Shown here: positions 45,956 to 54,948 of the stretch, in pieces
How positions within the stretch are numbered: the stretch's first letter is position 1
Layout: each line of letters begins with the position of its first letter
Source of the DNA: Bacteroidetes bacterium CG2_30_33_31
GTDB taxonomy: Bacteria; Bacteroidota; Bacteroidia; Bacteroidales; UBA1556
Length of the DNA: 64,000 bases
Direction of reading: 5' to 3'
NCBI GenBank assembly: GCA_001872625.1
Contig: MNXP01000076.1
Coordinates: 1 to 64,000 of the forward strand
Position numbers and translations under genes: made by a program
Notes under the pieces: model-generated
What the model was told of the DNA's origin: nothing
What the model saw: only the letters and a program-made list of their open reading frames with translations
Databases searched by the model: none

Positions 45956-47095
45956 TCAGAATCTTCTCCCCTTCCAATAAAAAGGCATAAACTGCCCCAA
46001 AATCGCAATGGAAATAATATAAAATGGGTAAATTAATTGAAGAGGTAATAAATAAATCATCAACTTATTAGAGCTAAACTGTCGATTAAAAATCACTAAT
46101 AAGGCTGCATCAAAAAGGCTTTTTGAGAAAAATAGCACAAAATAGATTTTGAAATACTCCCAGCCGAAAAAGAGAGCTAAAAAAAATGTTGTTGCAAGAA
46201 TTAAATTTATAACAAAAATAAAAAAAGCTATGGCGATAATATTTCCATCATTGTATTTTTTACTTTTTGATGCCCATCTAATACGTTGATTTATAAATGC
46301 TTTAATGTTTTTAGGAGATTGCGTACAAACTAATGCATTTGGGTGATTTAAAAACCCAATGCAATCAAAACCATTTTTTTTTCTTGCTTCCGACATCAAA
46401 AAAACATCATCGCCTGAGGCAATATCAGAAAAATAAACTCTGTCGCCAATATCTTCAATAAGTTCGCGGCGCACAGCTAAATTTGCACCATTAGCCATTA
46501 TTGGGATTCCCATTTCAATAGCAGCAGCGCCAGAAGCTACCAAGCTGGCAAATTCTAATCTAAAAAAATTATTAAGCACTGTATTGCTCGTTTCAAAAAC
46601 TACTGGGCCAGAAATAAGCATTAGCTTTGACTTCGAAAATTTAATATTGAATGATGTTACCCATTTTGAATATAGTCGACAATCGGCGTCAGTAAAGAGA
46701 ATTATTTCATTTTTTGATTCATTAATTCCCTTTGCCAAAGCATTTTTTTTGCCTCCAGCGCTTTGCAGTAATTTATACGGAATCGTACTATCATACAAAA
46801 GTTTTTCTGCCAAATATAAGCTGTTGTCATTACTTTCATCATCCACCAAAATCAACTCAAAGTTAGAGTGAAGATATTCTTGTTTTTCAATATCAGAAAT
46901 CAGATTGCTAATATTCTTCGACTCATTGCGCATGGCTACTATTATGCTGAATGTGTGATGTTTGTATATCTTGTCTTTAGCCTTAATCAATTTAAAATCA
47001 GCTGAAGCACTTCTTTTAAAGGCGAAAAAAAAAGCAATAATAAGAAGGCAATATAAACCACCAAAAATTAAGATAATTATTGTAAAATTTTCCAT
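45956..47095 (-). CDS. Family 2 glycosyltransferase, membrane-bound
   Basis: This 379-residue enzyme has one N-terminal helix, then a GT-A domain with 'HTFSIIVAMRNESKNISNLI', the metal-binding 'ILFTDADCRLYSKW' (DxD type), 'ASGDDVFLMSEARKK' and 'FINQRIRWASKSKKY' (QRxRW motif of processive-type GT2 enzymes). Three or four C-terminal helices follow. The substrate is unknown; the QRxRW motif and helices suggest lipid- or polysaccharide-linked synthesis. It overlaps the flippase-like gene by 1 bp and works with it by context. Confidence 0.92.
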   Translation of the reverse strand: MENFTIIILIFGGLYCLLIIAFFFAFKRSASADFKLIKAKDKIYKHHTFSIIVAMRNESKNISNLISDIEKQEYLHSNFELILVDDESNDNSLYLAEKLLYDSTIPYKLLQSAGGKKNALAKGINESKNEIILFTDADCRLYSKWVTSFNIKFSKSKLMLISGPVVFETSNTVLNNFFRLEFASLVASGAAAIEMGIPIMANGANLAVRRELIEDIGDRVYFSDIASGDDVFLMSEARKKNGFDCIGFLNHPNALVCTQSPKNIKAFINQRIRWASKSKKYNDGNIIAIAFFIFVINLILATTFFLALFFGWEYFKIYFVLFFSKSLFDAALLVIFNRQFSSNKLMIYLLPLQLIYPFYIISIAILGQFMPFYWKGRRF

Positions 47096-48105
47096 TATAG
47101 TTTGCTTTCTTTCTTGAAGAATTTCAAATCTTTAATAAAGAACAGACCGATTATTGCTGGTAGCACAATATTTATTAACCAAATAAAGCTTGTAACCACA
47201 ACAACTTCGCTATTTGGATAAGTATTTTGCCCCAAAATGTCGATAAAATATATTTTAAAGATCAGTAAAGCCGAAACTGAACGCATTCCAATTTCTATCA
47301 AAGCTATTGATGGCCTGATGGTATTAAATAAAAACATGCAAGAGATAAGCATAAGCCCAACAAGGTAATTTAATTCTACTGAGGCTCCTTTGAGAAGCAG
47401 GTAGAACTGAGTGGAAAAAACCAAATACCTAAAAGTGCTTAACAACATTATGCTTATAAGTGTTCTATTATCAATACTTTTTAATATTGAAACAGCTCGA
47501 ATGGTTTTCTTCCATGTAGGTTTTATAAGATATTTAAGCCATGAAATTTTAAAATAGAAAAATAGAAAAATTATTAAGGAAACGAAAATTATTAAAAACA
47601 CAAAAATCAAAAGAAGCTTGTTGATGCCAAAATTTATATCGCTGGAAAACAATAATATACAAGCCGAAATGCTTCCCCACAAAAAAGTATTGAAAGTTTG
47701 AGCATAACTTCCTACAAATGTTACAACAGTACCTTGCCAGAAGGAGTGTTTTTTCAAAACAGAAACTCTACCAATAAATTCTCCAGTTCTATTTACAGAA
47801 ACAGAGCTAATGGTGGTTCCTGCAAAAACGGCTTTTAGAGCAGTGGATATTGAAATATGCTCGTTGGAAGCAACTGATTTTTGCCATTTTATTGCTTCTA
47901 ATAGCCAGTTCAGAGGCATAAGCAAAAGCACAGGAATTGTATAAATCAGAAATTTTTCTTTTGAAATCAATGATTCTAATAATGCGAATATTTCACTTAG
48001 ATTATCCTTTATAAAAAATTGATTATAGAGAAAAAACACAGCAAAAATTACAATGATGGTTTTAATGATTCGGTTGTAAGTTTTATATAAATTTGCTGCG
48101 ACCAT
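47095..48105 (-). CDS. Lysylphosphatidylglycerol synthase TM-region-like flippase
   Basis: This 336-residue integral membrane protein has about eight helices and fits the UPF0104/LPG-synthase transmembrane family ('WLLEAIKWQKSVASNEHIS', 'ALKAVFAGTTISSVSVNRTG', 'FIGRVSVLKKHSFWQGTVV'). Related proteins move lipids or lipid-linked sugars across membranes. It is the first gene of a two-gene operon with a glycosyltransferase, which supports a role in glycolipid or exopolysaccharide formation. It is divergent from ruvC. Confidence 0.88.
   Translation of the reverse strand: MVAANLYKTYNRIIKTIIVIFAVFFLYNQFFIKDNLSEIFALLESLISKEKFLIYTIPVLLLMPLNWLLEAIKWQKSVASNEHISISTALKAVFAGTTISSVSVNRTGEFIGRVSVLKKHSFWQGTVVTFVGSYAQTFNTFLWGSISACILLFSSDINFGINKLLLIFVFLIIFVSLIIFLFFYFKISWLKYLIKPTWKKTIRAVSILKSIDNRTLISIMLLSTFRYLVFSTQFYLLLKGASVELNYLVGLMLISCMFLFNTIRPSIALIEIGMRSVSALLIFKIYFIDILGQNTYPNSEVVVVTSFIWLINIVLPAIIGLFFIKDLKFFKKESKL
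48088..48095 (+). promoter_or_regulatory. TAnnTTTG -7 element for ruvC
   Basis: TAAATTTG followed by C lies inside the 5' end of the divergent flippase gene. It excludes a TTG start at 48093 and supports TTG 48126. Confidence 0.5.
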
Positions 48106-48125
48106 TTATAAATAATTTATTTCAT

Positions 48126-48677
48126 TTGAATACAGAAAGAATAATTTTAGGCATAGACCCAGGCACAACCATAATGGGTTATGGGTTAATACTTATCCAA
48201 GGTAAAAAACTAAGTTTGATATCTCTTGGAGTCGTAAAATTAAATAAACTAAGCAATCATGCACTAAAACTTCAAAAAATTTTCAACAAAACTATTTCTC
48301 TTATAGATGAATACCATCCTGATGAGATGGCTATTGAAGCTCAATTTTTTGGAAAAAATGTTCAATCAATGCTCAAACTTGGTAGAGCTCAGGGAGTTGC
48401 AATTGCTGCTGCCTTAAGTCGCAACATATCTTATGTAGAATATGAGCCTAAAAAAATTAAAAAGGCCGTTACTGGAAATGGTAGTGCTTCGAAGGAGCAA
48501 GTGGCTGCAATGCTAAAATATCTTATTGGATTGAAGGAAGTTCCTGAATTATTAGACGCTACTGACGCTCTTGCTACCGCAGTTTGTCATTATTATCAAA
48601 ATAATATTCCTCAAGGCGACAAAAAACATAATAGTTGGAAGGCATTTCTTACTGAAAATCCTAATAGGCAAGCATAA
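48126..48677 (+). CDS. ruvC: Crossover junction endodeoxyribonuclease RuvC
   Basis: RuvC cuts Holliday junctions in recombination with RuvAB. I start it at the TTG at 48126 (MNTERIILGIDPGTTIMGYG), which fits the family N-terminus and leaves a short leader after the promoter. This gives 183 residues. Catalytic acidic residues are visible in 'LGIDPGTT', 'EMAIEAQFFGKNVQS' and 'LLDATDALATAVCH'. Reading from the earlier TTG would add eleven residues overlapping the divergent gene. Confidence 0.95.
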   Translation: MNTERIILGIDPGTTIMGYGLILIQGKKLSLISLGVVKLNKLSNHALKLQKIFNKTISLIDEYHPDEMAIEAQFFGKNVQSMLKLGRAQGVAIAAALSRNISYVEYEPKKIKKAVTGNGSASKEQVAAMLKYLIGLKEVPELLDATDALATAVCHYYQNNIPQGDKKHNSWKAFLTENPNRQA

Positions 48678-48723
48678 TATCAGAATACATTTGTGAGGGA
48701 AATTGGCCTAATCTAAAAAGAAA

Positions 48724-49116
48724 TTATAAAGCTGCTTTAATGTCTTTGGCAATTTTAGAGAGCTCTTCGGGAGAAAGTTTCAATTTAGGTTTGCTAAAAT
48801 CTATGTCATACACAGCGTTTATTGGTACAAGATGAATATGTGTGTGAGCTACCTCCAAGCCAATTACTGCCACTCCAATACGTTTACATGCTTGAGTTTT
48901 TCTTAAAGCTTTGGCAATATTTTTTGCGAACAACCAAAATTTAGAATATTCATCATTCTCCATTTCAAAAATATAATCGCTTTCTTTTTTTGGTATCACA
49001 AGTGTATGACCCTTTGCCAAAGGGTTGATGTCTAAAAAAGCTAAAAAATCTTCGTTTTCTGCAATTTTATATGATGGAATTTCTCCACTTATTATTTTTG
49101 AAAAAATACTGCTCAT
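48724..49116 (-). CDS. HIT family protein
   Basis: This 130-residue protein is a histidine-triad nucleotide-binding hydrolase. 'MSSIFSKIISGEIPSYKIAE' is the family start, and the triad HxHxH is in 'LEVAHTHIHLVPINAV'. Members cleave nucleoside phosphoramidates or related compounds. It follows greA by 14 bp in the same operon. Confidence 0.95.
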   Translation of the reverse strand: MSSIFSKIISGEIPSYKIAENEDFLAFLDINPLAKGHTLVIPKKESDYIFEMENDEYSKFWLFAKNIAKALRKTQACKRIGVAVIGLEVAHTHIHLVPINAVYDIDFSKPKLKLSPEELSKIAKDIKAAL

Positions 49117-49130
49117 AATTATAGATAATT

Positions 49131-49604
49131 TTAGCGACTTATTTCTATTATTTCGAAAGGAATGAGACCTGCTGGAACTTTTATTTCAGCAATATCGCCG
49201 ACTTTTTTCCCTAATAATCCTCTTGATATTGGCGAATTTACAGAGATCTTCCCTTTTTTCAAATCTGCTTCATTTTCTGGCACCAAGGTATAAACCATAG
49301 TGGATTTATTAATACAGTTTTTAATTGTTACTTTATTGAATATCAAAACTTTATCGACTCCAAGTTTAGTTTCATCTACCACTCTGGCATTGATAATTTT
49401 ATTTTGAAGTTTAGAAATTTTCATTTCCAACATTCCTTGAGCTTCTTTTGCAGCATCATATTCAGCATTCTCCGATAAATCTCCTTTATCTCTTGCTTCA
49501 GCAATCTGTTGAGAAATTGAAGATCTTTCAATTGTCTCTAATTTTCTTAATTCCTCTCTAAGGTTGTCTAAACCTTCCTGAGTAAAATATTGTGTTTCAG
49601 GCAT
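49131..49604 (-). CDS. greA: Transcription elongation factor GreA
   Basis: GreA rescues backtracked RNA polymerase by stimulating transcript cleavage. The 157-residue protein has an N-terminal coiled coil with 'YFTQEGLDNLREELRKLETI', the acidic tip 'ARDKGDLSENAEYDAAKEAQ' and the C-terminal FKBP-like domain ending 'ISRGLLGKKVGDIAEIKVPA'. It is the first gene of a greA-HIT operon. A strong hairpin lies in its apparent leader. Confidence 0.97.
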   Translation of the reverse strand: MPETQYFTQEGLDNLREELRKLETIERSSISQQIAEARDKGDLSENAEYDAAKEAQGMLEMKISKLQNKIINARVVDETKLGVDKVLIFNKVTIKNCINKSTMVYTLVPENEADLKKGKISVNSPISRGLLGKKVGDIAEIKVPAGLIPFEIIEISR

Positions 49605-49665
49605 AATATATTATGTTTTGAACTTCTAAACTTAATTAAATCTCTAACGCATGACTAATAAAGAA

Positions 49666-49696
49666 CCGAAGACCCTTTATATCCAAGGGTCTTCGG
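49666..49696 (-). terminator. 12-bp hairpin: terminator of the envelope operon and/or greA leader structure
   Basis: CCGAAGACCCTT and AAGGGTCTTCGG pair perfectly around a 7-nt loop. On the minus strand it follows the PorV-like gene and is trailed by TTCTTTATT, a moderate T-tract. A TAnnTTTG element just upstream means it could also form the very 5' end of the greA mRNA. Confidence 0.7.
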
Positions 49697-49704
49697 TCAC
49701 TTTG

Positions 49705-49712
49705 CAAATATA
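49705..49712 (-). promoter_or_regulatory. TAnnTTTG -7 element for greA-HIT
   Basis: The minus strand reads TATATTTG followed by C. Transcription would start around 49698, at the edge of the hairpin. Confidence 0.45.
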
Positions 49713-49823
49713 TAATTTATTTTGATATTTTATTACAAGATTTTTAAGTCTTAACCATGGGCTATTTTGTGAATAAATATTACAAAAAGCTTTTGAAAAT
49801 CTTATATATTACTAATTTTAAAG

Positions 49824-50876
49824 TTATAATTTTATTGATACTCCAATGCTATGAGTTCCTTGAAATGGATTTGAGGTTTGATAAGCATAGTCTATAGAAA
49901 ATGCTCCTCCCTCTTTATTAATGGGAACCATAACAGAAAGACCTGCAGTAGGACCAGTAAGAGCAGTGGCTCTGCTGTTGTCGAAAATACCTTTTTCATA
50001 TACAAATCCAGCTCTAAGCACAAGATATTTGCTCCACATATAGTTTAGTCCAACAGCATGTTGGTCGTTAGTAAATGAGTTTGCAGTAAAAGTATATCCT
50101 GGAGTCAAGATGTTGTCATCATTTAAATGTAAATCGTAGCTAAAAGCGATTCTTATTAATGATGGTAATTCAAGACTTGCTGAACGTTGTTCTAAAGTCA
50201 TTTGGTTTGGCTGTTGATTTACAAATCCTCTAATAGATAAACCATCTCCAGAATATTTCATATTGGGGCCAACATTTTTAAGAGCCACACCAAATTTCAC
50301 TTGTTCTTTTTTACCGGTAACATATTGAATACCTGCATCAATAGCAACGCCACCAGTTTTAACATTAGAAATTGATTCGGAAAGCACTTTTAGGTTGATA
50401 CCGCCATAAATACTGTTTGAGAACGCTTTTGAATAGCTAATATTGATATTCATAGTACGTGGAGAAAAGGTGGAGCCATTGCCTTCGGGCTGATTGACGG
50501 TGGTAACAGGAATGTCGCCATAACTAATTGAAATAACAGAAATTCCTAAAACGCCAGAATTTTCGCCCATTTTTTGGGTTAATCCAAAGGCAGAAATATT
50601 TGTTCCTGAACCTTTAAGCCATTGTGATTGCGAAAAAATAATCTCTGTTTTTTTTGTGTGAGCAATACCAGCAACATTCAAAAATTGAGATTCGAGTCCT
50701 CGAACATAAGCAGCGTTGGAGCCTCCCAGACCGTTGCTTCTTGCCCATGGATTTATGAGCAATTGCATGCCACCAGCTTCACCTGCTCTATCTTTATTTC
50801 CTGCATAAGCTGTGGTAGCACCAAAGACTAAAGTTGTCAGTAGGCTAAATACTAATATCTTATATAAATGCTTCAT
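49824..50876 (-). CDS. PorV/PorQ family outer-membrane protein
   Basis: This 350-residue protein has a signal peptide (ending AYAG). The PorV/PorQ pattern follows: 'MQLLINPWARSNGLGGSNAA', 'FLNVAGIAHTKKTEIIFSQS', 'TMNINISYSKAFSNSIYGGI' and 'VKFGVALKNVGPNMKYSGDG', with a FadL-type barrel ending 'TSNPFQGTHSIGVSIKL'. In type IX secretion PorV carries cargo from the translocon to the attachment complex. Here it is the last gene of an operon with a T9SS cargo and a TonB receptor, so it may be a dedicated shuttle or a partner barrel. Confidence 0.9.
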   Translation of the reverse strand: MKHLYKILVFSLLTTLVFGATTAYAGNKDRAGEAGGMQLLINPWARSNGLGGSNAAYVRGLESQFLNVAGIAHTKKTEIIFSQSQWLKGSGTNISAFGLTQKMGENSGVLGISVISISYGDIPVTTVNQPEGNGSTFSPRTMNINISYSKAFSNSIYGGINLKVLSESISNVKTGGVAIDAGIQYVTGKKEQVKFGVALKNVGPNMKYSGDGLSIRGFVNQQPNQMTLEQRSASLELPSLIRIAFSYDLHLNDDNILTPGYTFTANSFTNDQHAVGLNYMWSKYLVLRAGFVYEKGIFDNSRATALTGPTAGLSVMVPINKEGGAFSIDYAYQTSNPFQGTHSIGVSIKL

Positions 50877-50903
50877 TATTTATATTATTTAAATTTCTAT
50901 TTA

Positions 50904-53900
50904 TTAAAATGCATTTAGGTCAACAGGACGCAAAGCTCCAAACCATTTAATTACTCTCTCCCCAATTCCTGGAGCAGTAATATGAATTAAATAAATTCCA
51001 CTTGCTATAGGGATATTTGCTTGATTCTTCAGATCCCAATCTATTGAAGTCATTGAATTATCTTTGGTAAGAGTACGAACCAGTGTACCATTAACAGCAT
51101 ATATTTTAACGGTACAATTTTCAGGAAGATTAACAAGTTTTACTCTATTATCCAGCTGATTTATTTCGTAATCAGAATAAGCAAAATATGGATTTGGAAC
51201 TATATTAATTAAATCCAAGGCGGTTTTTGCGACGGCGTTATTAGCTGTTTCTGTGGCTATATCTTTAGTTGTGAAACCATAAGAAGGTAAGCCTAGCTGA
51301 TTAACGAGAGGAGCATCTTTCCACATATTTTTTGCATAAGGCACTGTTACTCTAATTTTAACAGTAGCTTCGTTGCTTAACCAATTTTGGCCAGCAGTTG
51401 CCATAGGAATTCCACACCACATAACTTCGCGATATATTTGCATCAGTTTGATGGCACTTGGGTTAAAAGAGTTATTGTCAGATAAGCGTGTATATAGCCA
51501 GCTTCCATGATCATAAGCTGGGCAGCCATCAGTTTCCTCGGAGTGGCGAAATACGTATACGAAATGCTTGCCTCCAAACAATATATCACCCAAAGATGTT
51601 GTCCAGTTTGCTGTTGGATTAAAGAGCATATCTCTTCCATTTTCGCCTACAAGCCATGAAGATTCGCCAAACATTACGTTAAGTCGTTCGCCAGTTTCTA
51701 AGTCGATAGCATATCCTGGGAACCAACCCATTCCTGTAGGAGCTATATAATTTGGGTCATTTGGATCAGTGCTAACATTTGTGGCGGTTGCATAAACTCC
51801 ATTTTTATCCACAGAGGCATGTGAACGCAAAAGCAATTTGTTTCTGTGTCCTTCCGAAGCAATACCGTCATCACCAGCTTCAACCACTGGGCAACGCGTC
51901 CACTTTGATTTATCAGATGTAAATACAATATCGACGGAATGGAGTATTGAAAGTTTGTAAGAATTATGTGTAGTTGTTCCTGCAGGGCCATCGGCATATT
52001 TAGAAGCCATGCGGTAAGCAGTCCACGTTCCATTTACAATTTTCTCGTAGTATTCTTTTGAATCTAAGTAAGCTCCTGGGTCATAATCGTTATTTGTAGG
52101 AGTTGTTCTGTCTTCCAGAGTTCCAGAACGTATCCAGTTAAATGCCACTACATTACTTCCGTCGAAGTCGCTTATTCCAGAAAGCCATCTTTTGGAGCTA
52201 TCCTGATAAGAAATGGAAGAGCTAATAATTCCGTTTTGAAATGCTTTTGCATCACCAGGATAAGGAACTTGCCCAATAGAAATGCTCAATCCCAAATCTA
52301 ATAAAAGTTGTTCGTTTCCAATGGCAATAGATCTTTCAGAAGAATCTATTAGCACTCCGTCGGCATAAAGCATCCAAGTGGAGATATCTATGGTTTTAGA
52401 ACTATCCCTTAGCACAAAATCTAATCTATAATCGGCAGATTTTACACTCAGTGGGTCTATAACTTTAATGTTTATTGGGCCATAACCATTTTTATAAACG
52501 AGCTTTTCTGCTTTTCCGTTTTTCAAAATTTCTTCCTTTGTTGCATCTGTCAATTCTAATTCCATTCCTCCATTTCCTCTACCATCTAATCGAGTTATTT
52601 GTGGACCATCACCATATACAGAATGTGCTACAGTTCCATTAGCTTCAGGAGTTGGAATATGAGGAATTGCCGTTACTACTCTGATAGGACCAAGAGCCGA
52701 TTTACGACCAGCTAAATATGGGGTTTGCTGACCTAACAATCCATCTGGATTATTAACATCTTGAGCATATTTCTTATATTCGTTATAAGAATAAGCAATG
52801 GCAACAAAATAATATTTCTTGTGATTTACCAATTTGGTATTGCCAGTAGCAAATTTATCCTCAGTAACTTTAAAGCTATGTCTGATGCCAATATTTTGTC
52901 CTTCAACCATGATATTAGGAACAGCTAAGCCAGATTTTTCATCTTTTGTCATGTTTACAAGCATGGTAGCGCTATCTTTCAAATCGCATTGAGCTACAAG
53001 CCTTGCTTTATCTAAATTGTTGATGTCGGCAATAGAAACTTCATTATCTCTAAGCTGAAATATCTGGTATCCTTGAAAATTATATGTAGAGTCGTAACGA
53101 CTATTATGAGCAGTTCCAGCTGGATTTAAAGGAGGAATAGTTACATCTTCTTCAATATATTTTTCATTATAATTATTTGATCCTTTAACATTTGTAAGAT
53201 AAATAAGTATTTCTTTATCCAATTCTTGTATTGTTACCTCAGGTGCATCAGGGCCATCGAGCACTTTGAAACAGTTGTCGAAAAGAGCTTGGCATTTGTC
53301 ATCGACAATGCGTAGCAATTCAACAGAGGCGAAAGGCCCCCCGACTGCTGCTCTTGCCCAAGGAATACCAACAGTGATATAGTTTACTGCACCAGGTTCC
53401 AAGGTAAATGGGCCAGCAGATTGCATAAAACGGCGGTCTTCAGGAGGATTTCCAGCAGTTTCTTCAGTCCAGTTCACTGGACCGTTAGGAGGTTGTCCTC
53501 CTGTGCCCCAATTACATGGGTCGGTAAGAGCTGGGAACATAAAATCGCAAGCAGGTCCATAAGTATTTAAAGTATGAGCATCTCCGCCATAAACCATTTT
53601 AGTTCCATCTTTCCAAATACCTTTAAGCATATTATAATATTCGGTAGCCAAATTTGGGTCTCCAATTGAGCCAGATGAATTATTATGATATAAAAATTTA
53701 CGCATTCCAAAACGCTCATTATCAACTATTCCATCACCAAAATTTACTCCGTTGATGCTCTCATCGCACACAATTGTAACATTACCAGCTGAATCGGTAA
53801 TAGTCTTTGGGTTATCTTTCTCATCGGCATCCATGTAAGGACCTTGGAAGAAATCGACACCAATGGCAGGAGGCTGAGCGCCGTAAGCTTCTGGCGTTCC

Positions 53901-54923
53901 GTTTCCGTCGATTGCTTTTCCATTATAGCAATATCCTAAACCTCTTTTAACATCACATCCAACATAATCGTCGCGAGCATAACCAAGGTCAGTATCTACC
54001 CATTGACTAAAATGAGTTTCGGTAAGTCTAAATGTCGAGCGGTTAATTATCTCATAAGAATAAAAAGTCATATTATTGATAACGTCATTGGTAGAGAAAG
54101 CAAATGCCTGGGCTCTAACTTCAACACCTATTGAATTGCCCTTAGATTCGGTATGAATATTTCCATTATCATTGAAAACCCACCAAAGAGTTTGGTCACC
54201 TTTGAGCACTTGGTCTACTAAAATTCCATTGCCTTCCATAGTTGGCTCAGAGCTTTTGCAAAGAACATTTGAAACATCATAATATGGATAATCACCTTGA
54301 GTGTAGTCATATATTTTATCGCCATCGACATCAAAAAAAGGAGCAAGATAAAAACTTTGATTTTTGGAGACATCGCCATGAGCAGGCCAGTTTTTAATAA
54401 TATCTGGCACGGTATAATCTGGAAATGCTGCGGGGTTCTTGAACCAAAGTTTAAATTGGTCAACTTCTCTTCGAGTTATCACAAAATGCTTATCATATTC
54501 AGCACAAGTTTGCACATCAATAGCAGCTTTACCATCTTTTGAAAGTGGCCCAGGCCAGAAGTCGTTACCGAAGCCTCTATATCTTTGGAAAGCACCTTTC
54601 AATTGACCGTTTACATCCACACCACCCATCCAAAGTGAAGCACTAAACATGGAGGTTTTGGTAGATTTTGCTGGAATATAATACTCGGCTTTAGTTTGCA
54701 AATCCCACCACATATCGCCACCAGTATTTATACGAGCGCGAACGTTATTTAAATTCAAATCTGTAGCAGCTTTGCCGGGCAAACATCCAGCTGCACTAAT
54801 GCGGGCGTTTGCTTTTTTGCTGTTTGCCGAAATCCCTTCACCTTCACGCTTTAGAGAATATGCGTTTGTTACCGTCAAAGTACTGAGGGCAATAACTAAT
54901 AAAATATTAAAGATTCTTTTCAT
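50904..54923 (-). CDS. Very large secreted protein with C-terminal T9SS-like sorting domain
   Basis: This 1,339-residue protein has a signal peptide (ending TNAYSLK). Early segments such as 'ARINTGGDMWWDLQTKAEYY' and 'AKSTKTSMFSASLWMGGVDV' are followed by a calcium-like Asp-rich stretch 'PFFDVDGDKIYDYTQGDYPY'. A long beta-rich body of about 1,000 residues follows. The last about 100 residues ('NIVPNPYFAYSDYEINQ', 'TVKIYAVNGTLVRTL', 'IASGIYLIHITAPGIGERVI') resemble a sorting domain or FlgD-like fold. I recognise no catalytic motif. It lies between a TonB receptor gene and a PorV-like gene, 25 and 27 bp from them, and is probably a surface protein that works with both. Confidence 0.85.
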   Translation of the reverse strand: MKRIFNILLVIALSTLTVTNAYSLKREGEGISANSKKANARISAAGCLPGKAATDLNLNNVRARINTGGDMWWDLQTKAEYYIPAKSTKTSMFSASLWMGGVDVNGQLKGAFQRYRGFGNDFWPGPLSKDGKAAIDVQTCAEYDKHFVITRREVDQFKLWFKNPAAFPDYTVPDIIKNWPAHGDVSKNQSFYLAPFFDVDGDKIYDYTQGDYPYYDVSNVLCKSSEPTMEGNGILVDQVLKGDQTLWWVFNDNGNIHTESKGNSIGVEVRAQAFAFSTNDVINNMTFYSYEIINRSTFRLTETHFSQWVDTDLGYARDDYVGCDVKRGLGYCYNGKAIDGNGTPEAYGAQPPAIGVDFFQGPYMDADEKDNPKTITDSAGNVTIVCDESINGVNFGDGIVDNERFGMRKFLYHNNSSGSIGDPNLATEYYNMLKGIWKDGTKMVYGGDAHTLNTYGPACDFMFPALTDPCNWGTGGQPPNGPVNWTEETAGNPPEDRRFMQSAGPFTLEPGAVNYITVGIPWARAAVGGPFASVELLRIVDDKCQALFDNCFKVLDGPDAPEVTIQELDKEILIYLTNVKGSNNYNEKYIEEDVTIPPLNPAGTAHNSRYDSTYNFQGYQIFQLRDNEVSIADINNLDKARLVAQCDLKDSATMLVNMTKDEKSGLAVPNIMVEGQNIGIRHSFKVTEDKFATGNTKLVNHKKYYFVAIAYSYNEYKKYAQDVNNPDGLLGQQTPYLAGRKSALGPIRVVTAIPHIPTPEANGTVAHSVYGDGPQITRLDGRGNGGMELELTDATKEEILKNGKAEKLVYKNGYGPINIKVIDPLSVKSADYRLDFVLRDSSKTIDISTWMLYADGVLIDSSERSIAIGNEQLLLDLGLSISIGQVPYPGDAKAFQNGIISSSISYQDSSKRWLSGISDFDGSNVVAFNWIRSGTLEDRTTPTNNDYDPGAYLDSKEYYEKIVNGTWTAYRMASKYADGPAGTTTHNSYKLSILHSVDIVFTSDKSKWTRCPVVEAGDDGIASEGHRNKLLLRSHASVDKNGVYATATNVSTDPNDPNYIAPTGMGWFPGYAIDLETGERLNVMFGESSWLVGENGRDMLFNPTANWTTSLGDILFGGKHFVYVFRHSEETDGCPAYDHGSWLYTRLSDNNSFNPSAIKLMQIYREVMWCGIPMATAGQNWLSNEATVKIRVTVPYAKNMWKDAPLVNQLGLPSYGFTTKDIATETANNAVAKTALDLINIVPNPYFAYSDYEINQLDNRVKLVNLPENCTVKIYAVNGTLVRTLTKDNSMTSIDWDLKNQANIPIASGIYLIHITAPGIGERVIKWFGALRPVDLNAF

Positions 54924-54948
54924 AGTTGAAAATTTACATTTTTCTAAA

